Translations under genes and position numbers: made by a program
Part shown: positions 1-9,700 of the stretch, piece after piece
Numbering within the stretch: position 1 is the stretch's first letter
Layout: the number at the start of each line of letters is the position of its first letter
Notes under the pieces: model-generated
Databases searched by the model: none
Told to the model about the DNA's origin: nothing
Seen by the model: only the letters and a program-made list of their open reading frames with translations
Assembly: GCA_905221605.1 (NCBI GenBank)
Contig: CAJNDS010000668.1
Span: 703,555 to 767,554 of the forward strand
DNA: 64,000 nucleotides
Reading direction: 5' to 3'
DNA from: Symbiodinium natans
Lineage: Eukaryota; Sar; Dinophyceae; Suessiales; Symbiodiniaceae

Positions 1-467
1 ATTGAACCCTTGGCCCCACCCGCGGAAACTTCCCGAGCCTTCGCCCACGTGATTTAGCATAGGCTGGTGCGAGCCAAGGTACCTGCGCCCTGAAACCCTG
101 AACCTTAAACGCCTAAAAGCTGAAACCCTAAACCCCAAACCCTAAACCCTTAACTCCTTAACTCCTTAAACCCTGAACCCTAAACTCTTTGGACCAAGAG
201 CCTCTTGACACGCGACGGGCTCCTGCCTGCAAACTTACCAAAGGTGAGTGGCGCAGGATAGTGCTCTCATTGTTTGAGCTGCTTGGAGGTTCATGGTTTA
301 GGGTGTAGGGAATAGGGTAGTTATAAGGAGGGTTAGAAGTACCCTTACAGAGGGCTCGAAGTACCTTAAGTAGGGTTAGAAGTAGAGTTGGCATGCTTGT
401 ACTTCTAACTACCCACATGAACCTCCAAGTAGTTCCTACTCCCGAATATCTCCCGAATGCTATTCAG

Positions 468-745
468 ATTGTTGGAGACTTGCCGCCATGTTTCCTGATG
501 GAACGAAGTTCTGCGGTCTCTTGGCGGTGGTGTTCCTTCGGACACACCCCGGGGAGCTCAATAACTCACATATATTCTTGGTAGCCCAGTGGTACCCTTT
601 ACCCTCTTTTTTTTTGGTTCTGGGTTCCCTTGGGTACCCTGATAGGATGGTTCTGGGCTAATTACCAAGTATTCAAGTGGCAGATTCTCTCTTTGAGGGG
701 TATTGGGCTCCCTGGATCCTCGTCAGAGTGCGAGTTTCGACCTTG
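468..745 (+). CDS. Exon pair interrupted by a family D MITE
   Basis: From 468, after CTATTCAG, a frame reads AAMFPDGTKFCGLLAVVF and onward to the MITE at 577. Downstream it resumes in phase as WQILSLRGIG. This works whether the element is cut out by its TATT duplication or spliced GT (581) to AG (677). No homology is recognised. Confidence 0.35.
577..669 (+). mobile_element. Family D MITE
   Basis: Ends are CTTGGTAGCCCAGTGG and GGGCTAATTACCAAG, with target duplication TATT at 573-576 and 670-673. It is the same family as RAP introners 3 and 5. Here the duplication begins TA, so it cannot supply a normal donor. Confidence 0.7.
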
Positions 746-1082
746 CTGAGAAAGCTAGGGCAAGAGAGGCCTCTCACGCCACGTCTGCATCTGACTTTTA
801 GGGTTTAGGGTTTAGGGTTAGGGGTGTAGGTTCTAAGAATTGTATCAGAGTGACGGGGAGAAGGGTTGCTTTATGGACGATAAATTTCTTCGAGGGGCCC
901 GACCTTAGAACATCCCTCATGTATAGGGTCACAAACAAAAAGGTCATTGCTGCCAACGCGAAAAGGAAACCATTCCACTGAAGTTTTATAGGCGCCTGGT
1001 GGATTTAGAATGGGTACCTTGAGTAGTTTGTAAAGTATATTACAATAGTTGTTATTTAGGGGTTGCACTCTAAACTGCCACA

Positions 1083-1245
1083 TTTGGATGTTCCCCTTTA
1101 TACTAACAGTCCCTAATAGGGAATATAGTAGGGGGTACCTAAACCCTAAACCCCTAAACCCTAAACCCTAAACCCTAAACCCCAAGCCCTAAACCGGTAC
1201 TATAGCCCCTATTAAGGAATGTTAGTATAAGGGAAAACCTCCCAA
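1083..1245 (+). mobile_element. Family A MITE with telomere array in its centre
   Basis: Ends are TTTGGATGTTCCCC and a complementary AACCTCCCAA, with an 8-bp target duplication CTGCCACA/CTGCCACG (1075-1082, 1246-1253). The arms carry ACTAACAGTCC and GAATGTTAGT. A CCCTAAA array (about 1137-1196) fills the loop between GGGTACC and GGTACTATAG. Confidence 0.75.
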
Positions 1246-1543
1246 CTGCCACGATAGCAGTCCTGCCCCTTCGGAGCCTCGGTGTTCAGACGCCAACCCT
1301 ATCTTGGTGACAGGGCTTAGGGTTTAGGGTTTAGGGTTTAGGGTGTAGGGTTTAGGGTTTAGGGTTCAGGGTTCAGGGGGAAGATCCCTTCATTGCCATC
1401 TTCAGGCTTTGGGTGTTAGGGTTTGGGATTTAGGGTTTAGGGTTTAGGGTTTAGGCTTGCCCCAGTCCAAAAACCCTAAGCTCAGGCTCACGCTCTCCTC
1501 CCGCACCCGAAAAACCCTAAGTCAAGCCAACCGAAGTTAACAG

Positions 1544-1650
1544 CTCTGAGCGTGAAGTGCGTCTTGCCGGTCACAAAGTTTGCTCTGCCGATCGCCGGCG
1601 TAGGGCCATCGCCGACCTTCAACAAAAGGCAGACTATCCATCATGTGGGG
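1544..1650 (+). CDS. Unassigned exon candidate
   Basis: Between GAAGTTAACAG and the GT of GTTTAGGG the frame reads SEREVRLAGHKVCSADRRRR and on to PSCGG with no stop. It has charged composition and good splice edges, but no family is recognised. Confidence 0.35.
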
Positions 1651-3491
1651 GTTTAGGGTTTAGGGCTGAGGGGGCAGCAGTCCTTTAGGATCCAGGGTTT
1701 AGGGTTTTCGAAATTCGGGGTACCTTATTGGGGTCCTTATTCTAAGGGGAACCCTTCTATTTGGGATCTATATTAGGGGTCCCCTATTTTCGTAAACCCC
1801 CATATGGATCCCATGCCCTCAGCCCGGGCCCTAAACTCTTTGGTCACTCTGGCCGCTATGCCAAACGGGTTTGGGGTATATAACCCTTGGTGCTGTGTTC
1901 TGCTTGGTACCTAAACCCTAAACCCTAAACCCTAAACCCTAAACCCTGAACCCTGAACCCTGAACCCTGAACCCTGAACCCTGAACCCTGAATACCCTCA
2001 ACCCTGAACTTGCTCGGCGCTGGTCTGCGGCAGCTGTTCACTCTGGCGATTCTATTCATTGACCAAATGGCCAATTTCGAAGGCTAAGCGCCATCTGCTG
2101 TCTTTTCATACAATAGGTTTAGGCTTTAGGGTTTAGGGTTTAGGGTTTAGGGTTTAGGGTTTAGGGTTTAGGGTTTAGTCCCAGCTGATGCTCAGAGCCT
2201 GGGTTCAAAAAAGGGTTTAGTTGTGCCAGTTCCTGATATGGTAGTGCTAGGTCTGTAAATAGGGCACTGGTGGCATTGTTGACGGTATGACATAGCAAGG
2301 TTCACCCTTGTGTTCACTGAGCTGAGGAGGCTGACGCCCCCTTTCCCAGATCCCTCCGTTGCGGTTTCCTTCTTTTTGAACGATTAGGTCTTGCCTCTGC
2401 GCTAACAGTTGGGGGTGCCGAAGATAGAGATACCCTTTTTGGGGGCTCCTTTAGAGGGATTCTGTTCAACTTGGGAGAAAAAGAGGTACCCACATTTTGG
2501 GAGTTACCCATGTGGGTTAGTTGCTGGTATAAACCGAAAGTATGGTCCCTTGTCTTCAGAAAAGTTTTCGTAATTCAGGGCCATTAGGTTTGTATTGGGT
2601 GTCTGGGTACCTTACAGGGCAGCGGATACGCCTCGAGATTCTGTCAGGCAGCCCGCTTGCGCATCACTCGGAGGGTTCATGGGCAGTTAGGGTAGTTGTA
2701 TCTCGGCTCAGCGTAGGTAGGTGACTGTGACCCTAAACCCTAAACCCGCCTAAACCCTAAGCCCTAAACCCTAAACCCTAAACCCTAAACCGTTGAGAAG
2801 AAGAACATGCTCAAGTCAAGGGATGAAGGCTCAGTACCCCTAAGGTTGTACCCCTAAAGGTTCCTTAATATACTCCCAATAAGGCCGTATATTTGCTTAA
2901 GGGGTCCTTAAAAAAAGAGGCCCCAAGACCCAAGAATACAGCACAACCTTAAGGGTCCAAGGTGGAACCCCTAAACCCTAAACCCTAAACCCTAAACCCT
3001 AAACCCTAAACCCTAAACCCTAAACCCTAAACCCTAAACCCTAAACCCTAAACCAACTTGATCCAGAAACTGCCCAGAAATCCTCCGACTCCACGCGGTC
3101 TTTGACTTGTTCTAGTTGCCCTTGGCTCCGACATACAGTTGCCAGGTTTAGGGTTTAGGGTTTAGGGTTTAGGGTTTAGGGTTTAGGGTTTAGGGTTTAG
3201 GGTTCAGATGCCCTGCAGGCTATGCTCATGTCTCTCACAGAAGCTACTATCAGCACTGCAACTCGACAAGCTCTTTGGGATGTAGAAATGTAGGGGGAAG
3301 GGTTTAGGGCCAAGATTCTGCAGATCACCACCCATGAATTCAAGCCTCCCAGCGGACGTCGGAAGTGCACCGTGGTGTTCTTCTTGGGCAATCTCGAAAA
3401 CATGGTCCTGTTTAGGGTGCCCTAACAATAGGGCTCCTGAGGATTATCGGAACCCCTCCAAGGAACCCTAATTAAGGGAATCCCCGCTCAT

Positions 3492-3782
3492 GACCTGGCA
3501 TTGGTGGCTGCAAGAGAATTTCAAGATGCATTCATTGCTGGTGCAACACAGTACTACTATTTGCTTAAGATCCCCAAAATACAAAAGAGTTTAATCCCTA
3601 TGTTGCCCTTATTAGGAAGAACATTTATATTTTTTTGGGGGAGGGTTCTTAAGCAATTAGTAGAGTAGCCATTTGCGGACCCCTGGCCTCGTCCCATGTG
3701 AAATCCCACAAACAACCCAGGACACCGCAAACGACAATCCTAGTGCTCCAGCCGACGTATGAAATGGCAATACGGAGGCTTA
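3492..3782 (+). CDS. Unassigned exon pair around the family F MITE
   Basis: The 5' part (3492-3550) reads DLALVAAREFQDAFIAGA. The 3' part (3664-3782) reads AICGPLASSHVKSH and later LVLQPTYEMAIRRL. The DLALV start faintly recalls the catalytic-Asp region of DEG proteases, in the right order upstream of the PDZ exons, but the similarity is too short to rely on. Confidence 0.3.
3554..3663 (+). mobile_element. Family F MITE possibly acting as an intron
   Basis: Ends are CTACTATTTGCTTAAGA and TCTTAAGCAATTAGTAG, with target duplication AGTA (3550-3553, 3664-3667). Splicing GT 3551 to AG 3663 joins EFQDAFIAGATQ in frame to VAICGPLASS. A relative lies near 40066-40197. Confidence 0.55.
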
Positions 3783-3861
3783 CGAACATAAGGGACCCTT
3801 GATTTAAACGCTTACGAACATAAGGGACCCCGAAAATACAAGCTTACGAACCTAAGGGACC
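3777..3861 (+). repeat. Three copies of a GCTTACGAACATAAGGGACC unit
   Basis: Copies start near 3778, 3812 and 3841 with spacers of about 10-15 bp. The function is unknown. Confidence 0.7.
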
Positions 3862-6041
3862 CCTAATGATATACACCCCCAGTTCCCCTATAAAAAAGAC
3901 CCAAGGTGCCCCCTAACTTCGGAAACCCCCCCACCCCCCCCCCCCCCACCCCGCAACCCATATGTCCTGTGCGGGCGTCATCGAGTCTGCAGGGCGGGAT
4001 TTCGGGGGGCTTTGCCTCACCCAAAGAGCCCAATGGCCCTTAGTTAAGGCACCTCAAGTCATACAAAGGGCCCCCCCTAAATGGTGTTTTAGGGTTTTGG
4101 TTTTGGGTTTGTGGTTTAGGGTTTAGGGTAAGGTATGTTCCATAGTCAAGGGGGTATTGGGCAGGGCATGACTGCCGTCGGAGCCTGACTATGCCACTCG
4201 CGAGGGACCCTCAGTGCTGGACAATGATCCATGGGAGGTGGAGCCCTCTAGGATGCAAAGGTTTAGGGTTTTGGGTCTAGGGGTTGAGAGTTTGTCCCGA
4301 GGTTTTCAGGATGCCGCAAAACCCGAGGTAAGAGGATCCCGACCCCTTCTAGCACATGAAGCATCAGGGCCCCGAGTTGGGTGTAGGGTCCAGGAACATG
4401 CTTGCGTAAATAGCCTTGGCTTCGATCCTCACAGGCCAGAGACCCCAGGAGCCCTGAAGCAAAAAGGGTCCAGGGTTTAGGGTTTAGGGTTTGGCGTTTA
4501 GGGTTTAGGAGGATCAAAAGGCACATGGCCCATGAAAGGAGGTGGACCTGTCTTCCTTCGTCGGCGACACCCCGGGATGTAGCGCATCGTGCTCCCCAAG
4601 CCACATGTTCTCGTCATTGGCACCCGAGCAATCCTAGAACTTCCGCCGAGTTTCATTAAGGGTTCAGGGGTTCAGGGGTTTAGGGTTTAGGGTTTAGGGT
4701 TTGGGGTTTACGGTTTAGGGTTTAGGGTTTAGGGTTAAGTGTGTTTAGGGTTTTGAGTTCAGGATATGTTGAAACAAAACGCCGAAGAGCAGTGGATGGT
4801 AACCCTCGAAGACAGGGGCACCCCCCGGGTTCAGTTCTCTCCAAGTCCCCCTTGTCATAGGAGCTGAGAGGAAAGGTCTTACTCACCTCGCAAAAAACTA
4901 CCACGTCTAGGGTTTAGGGTTTAGGGTTTAGGGTTTAGGGTTTAGGGTTTAGGGTTTAGGGTTAGGATCCCCATCTTCCTCCTGGCGACGTACGAGCTTG
5001 TTGGGATTCACATCTTCGGTGGGCTTCCCTCCTATCCAGACTGTCTCTCCGATTCCTGTGCGACATGCTGCTCTCTTGGAAAATGCTTGCCGGCTCTTGC
5101 GGTTTAGGGCTTAGGGCTCAGGGCTTAGGGTTGACGGTTTCGGGCTTCCCCAAGGCCACAGGGTAGCACCAGGCCTCCAAGACCTATAGAGCCCTGGAGC
5201 CTGAAAGCCAAATGGGGATTTGGGTTTTCCCCCCCAAATCAGGGTACCTATCTTCCATGAGGTCCTCCAAGGGAGTCTACTATGTGTTTCGCGTTTAGGG
5301 TTTGGGGCATGAACCCGTTTCCGGGTTTAGAGTTTACGGTTTAGGGTTTAGGGTGTTTACGGTTTAGGGAAAAGGGCTCCAGCCTTATTGGGTTCTTATC
5401 CCCGCCCCGTCCAGATTCAAGAGGTTTTAGGGTATCCGCATATTGCAAATCCAACCTGCGCTCCCTGTGCCCCACCCTGTCCATCTAGCTGAGGGTGGAG
5501 GAGATGGGTTCTAAACCCTCAGGTGTTTGCGGTTTAAGGCTTGTGGGGTTTGGGTTTCGTGCAAAGTGTAAGGAAAGCCGTGGCCACAGAGAGAAAGTGA
5601 AGCTACAGGCCGGGGCGCTTGGGCCGCCAGTTGTTTGTGTGTTGGGTTTAGAGTTTGTTTAGAGGGTTTAGGGGGCTACGGGTTTAGGGTTTAGGGTTTA
5701 GGGGTTTAGGGGTTTAGGGGTTTAGGGGTTTAGGGCACGCTCACCCAAGCCTGGATGCAAAAGGGGTTTAGGGGTTTAGGGTTTAGAGCATATAGAGGCT
5801 TTACTTGGAGGTTCATGGGTAGTTTTACCCACAGTTTATCAGTCTACCTGTAACCGACTTAGGGGGACTTAGGGGGACTTAGGGGGCTTATACGTGCAGT
5901 TATAACTGGGGTTAGAAGTACCCTGAACCTCGGTTTGGGCTCCGCATGATGCCATCTTTCTTGGGCTTAGGCTCTGTGGCAGGAAGTGTAGGAGTAGGGT
6001 TTAGGGTTTAGGGTTTAGGGTTTAGGGTTTAGGGTTTAGGT

Positions 6042-6262
6042 GAGCAGCCCTCAACTCCAGAAATGCAGGGCTGTGCTTTCGATGGACTCTGTGTTGGATG
6101 CATAGCCTTCTGCTTTGAGGTGGAGAAAAATGTTCGGAACTTTGTTCTTGGGAGTCTTAGGAGTCCGCAATCCTTAACATTTCCGTGACGTTGGGCCAAA
6201 CCATCAACGCGGACCTTGTTTGTCCGAAGCGGTATTTGGTGTTCAGCGGTTCAGGCCTGAAG
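6042..6262 (+). CDS. Unassigned exon candidates, possibly upstream DEG part
   Basis: Frame 6042-6187 reads PEMQGCAFDGLCVGCIAFCF; a second frame from about 6164 reads ESAILNISVTLGQTINADLV. A small GT-AG intron (about 6117-6163) would join them. GxCVGxIAF loosely resembles the strand after the catalytic Ser of DEG proteases. This is speculative. Confidence 0.25.
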
Positions 6263-6783
6263 GCTTCTTCGGTAGACGCACGTAAACAGCCTTGGACCTG
6301 AATACTACACTCAAGTATTGTCCTTCCAAATTTGTGACCATGAGTGGGGGCAGCCTCCTACAGGTTTCTTCATTTCCCTACAAACATATAAGGCCCTCAA
6401 GGGTTATTATAAGTAGGGTCAGAAGTTCAGTTATAAGTGGTTAGTAAGTACCATGAACCTTCAAGTGGTCTTTACTCCTGCTTACCCTGCGCGCATGTCT
6501 TGTGCAAGCCCTGCCATGGTAAAGCGCTTCCCATTCTAGAGAAACTTGCTGGATGGAGAGGAATTCCCGGAATACGGTGGTAACCCTCTCCCCCCAAATC
6601 AACCCCCGCCCCCCGACCTCCTCAAATACCCAACTGGGGGACCCTGGTAGGTGCACAAGCTTAAAATCTGTTGGGGCTGTTCTCTGGGGGTTTAGTAACG
6701 GGAGAACCCAGAGACTCCAATACCCCTGAATGAAGGAATATTCCTTAAACCATATAAGGAGGCCCTGGAGCTTGTGGGCCGGG

Positions 6784-9700
6784 TTCTGCGATGTTGCCGC
6801 TTCTCACGGTCAGGATGACGAGACTGGCGTGCTGATCATGTCCGTAAACCGAGCGTCGCTTGCCAAGAGAAGGGTTTAGGGTTTTGGGTTAGGGGTCACC
6901 ATGGGAGTTCATCTTCAGGGATGCTAGAGGGACACCCCGCCCTCCCCTGCGGAAGGGATCCGACATGCTACGATGATAACTGTTCTTGTATACTTCATAT
7001 AGCCCTACTTCTAAGTGCCCTTGAAGTTCCAAGTTGGGCCTCATCTTGCCCGAGACACCTCAAACAGCTCTTTAGCACCTATACCCTAAACCCTAAACCC
7101 TAAACCCTAAACCCTAAACCCTAAACCCTAAACCCTAAGCCGCCTAGCAGAAGCATTGGGGTCTCATGCACTACCTGCCGGTCTTCGCGTTTCCCGCTCA
7201 GGGTTTAGGGTTTAGGGTCGGTCCTGCAAGGACACCTTGAAGCCTGCGCATCAAGCCATTTATGGTTTGTTCCACCCGCCTAATCAGCCGCCGCGCGTGC
7301 GCTAGTGTGAGAGTCGAAACCCTAAGCCCCAAACCCTTTGGTCAGCTAGGCGGGTGCAAAAAAACCCTACTTTGAGGTTCACGGGTAGTCATAAGTAGGG
7401 GTTGTTCTGATGGTAACTCTCCTCATGGCACTATTTAGGGTACTTCTTCTAACCCTACTTATACCTCCAAGTACACCCGAACCCCTAAGCCCTAAACCCG
7501 CAACCCTAAACCCTAAACTTTTGTGGTCAAGGCCGGGCGATCCCCCCAGCGCACTGCAGAAAGGCGACGTGCTTCTCCAGGCAAGACTACGGGTTATGTA
7601 GGGTTTAGGGTTTCGGGTTTCGGGCCAGGGTTTAGGCTGTTTCAGGCAAGAGGGATTGAGGTTTTAGGAGGAGCCAGTCCTCTGAAGGAATCTTCAGGGG
7701 TTCAAGAGCTTAGGGGCTTAGGGGCTTGGAGGGTAAGGGGCTTTGGAGACCCGAGAGTTGAGAGTGTAGAGGGTTCGCGATTGCCTGTGGCTGCACGTGC
7801 AGTGAAATGTCCTTGCCTCCTGAGGGCAGCAAGACGTGTGGGCCCTGAGTCTGTGACTTTGGGACATCCACAAAAAGCCCCCGGATCAGTAGTTGACAAC
7901 TACCTGCTTAAGTCTTCACCTGCAGGTTGGGAAGTACAAGGTGGACAACTTCGGTGCAGTCCGCATGTCCTTCACTCAGCTGCGGCAGCTACGTGCACAG
8001 GCCTAAAAACGGCCCCCCCCGCCCCCCCAGGTGGTCTTGCCAGCAATGGTTCTGAGACAGCGCCAAGGGGCAACCGTGTGAATCAGGCACATGGCACAAA
8101 CAGTCTTGCGGCGGGCCTCTTCCAGCCGAACCGAGAAGTGCTAGCCCATGATCACTAGCCATGCAGGATTTCGGAGTCTGTTGCTCCAATCTCCTTCCGC
8201 TACTAACTCATACTTCGCCACCATCAACACATTGCCGTAATGGGTTCTACTTATCAAGTCTGTCTGCCTGCTCAAAGCACCAAATTCCTGAGGCTTGGCC
8301 AGCGTGTGGCATTGAGCGCGGTCCGGTGCTTAAATTACTTCCGGGTGAGGGGTTGAGCATGGTTGGTGCACGTCGCAATCACTTAGGGTTTAGGGCTTAG
8401 TTTGGAGTTTGGGTTTGGGGTTTAGGACATCGTTTACCGACAATCCTGTGTCAGGCTTACGGACCGTCAACCCTCATGGCTTGTATGATGAACCTACGTA
8501 AACCCTGATCCCGCTGCGCTGCCTCTGCCTTGTCACTCGCAGGCTATTTTAGGATTGCATGTGTCGGCTTGAGGTTAGGGTTCGTGGTCCTGGCAGGACA
8601 TCTTGACCCGGATGCAAATGGGGTTGTGACTCAAGCAGGATAGCTTTGCTAAGCTTTAGTTGTGCTCTGGCATGAAATGTACAGGTGTGCAGGCATCCTG
8701 TCGGCAGGGCCAAACGTCCTTACGGGTCTAGGATACGGGGGGGCTAGAGGCTTCGGGACTTCGGGCGTCATCGAAAGTGGAAACGCTCGTTTTTCGATGG
8801 CAACTCTTCACGTCTGCTTCCTTCATTTAGGGTTCCCCCTTCTACTAACAGTCCTTAATAGGGATTTTATAGTACCCCCCCATTATAATCCCTCTTAAGG
8901 GGCTGGTAGTATAAAATCCCAAGGTTCAGTTTAGTGTTTAGGGCTCAGGGTTTGGGGTTTAGATTCGGGACCTCTTTGTGAGCCCAAGCTGCTCATGGTT
9001 AGGGTTCCCAGACCCCACGGACCCTTAATCAAGAACGACCCTAAACCCTAAACCCGAAACTCCAAACCCTAAACACTAAACCCTAAACCCTAAACCCTAA
9101 ACTTTATGAATCCTCAACCCTTAAGGCTGAGTTCAGATCAGGGCAGTGCCTGGCCAAGCCCCAAACCTGGGTTACTAAGGCTTTGCGTCTGTAGGGGTTA
9201 AGTTGCCAAAGCCGAGGGATGGACATATAATATATGTATAAATAATTAAACATGTATATAGATCGAATATATATATATATATGTATATATAGTTGCGCGC
9301 TGTGCGTTCTCGGCCCCCCCCCCCCCCTCCCCCCAGAGGTATCCCCTCCCCTCCCATGGTCTACGGTCTCCCCTAAACCAACCCTAAACCCAAACCCCTA
9401 ACTAACCCCGAAACCCTAAACCCTGAACCCTAAATCCTAAGCCCTAAGCCCAGAACCCTAAACCCTAAACCCTAACCCTAAACCCTAAACTGTAAACCCG
9501 AAACCCTAAACATAGGGTTTGGGGTTTAGGGTATGTATACAGCAAACAAGAGAGCTTGATTGTTCACAGAAACCAAGTTTAAGCTTTTTATCATCAACCC
9601 AGCCTCTGACAATGCCCCGAGGCACAAGATTTGTTCTATGTTGGCGACACGGCACGGCACGCCCCTGAGCAATAGTGGTTATTCATGTCTGTTGGGATCT

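Larger units (their letters stand above)
1..6700. other. Telomere-array and MITE rich region without an assigned gene
   Basis: Unique islands of about 60-200 bp alternate with CCCTAAA arrays (121-180, 1912-1990, 2731-2790, 2967-3053) and TTTAGGG arrays (1318-1376, 2117-2178, 3146-3204, 4664-4735, 4905-4966, 5645-5735, 5998-6040). Other open islands noted: 3207-3281 and 3309-3412 (same frame, separated by a stop), 4763-4800 and 4980-5100 (open on both strands). Family B MITE remnants lie at 281-430, 5816-5935 and 6410-6475. Confidence 0.6.

Noticed and set aside
121-180. Reading the first CCCTAAA array as a true chromosome end
   Set aside because: Unique sequence lies on both sides and similar arrays occur throughout, so these are interstitial.
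4980-5100. Well-formed exon candidate on the minus strand (FSKRAACRTGIGETVWIGG)
   Set aside because: The + strand of the same island is equally open with a GTTTAGGG donor, and neither has homology, so no strand could be chosen.
7523-8158. The longest single-frame open stretch outside the RAP gene (211 codons)
   Set aside because: It runs through telomere-like repeats and across the DEG exons in a different frame. The alternative frame carries the PDZ motifs and good splice edges.
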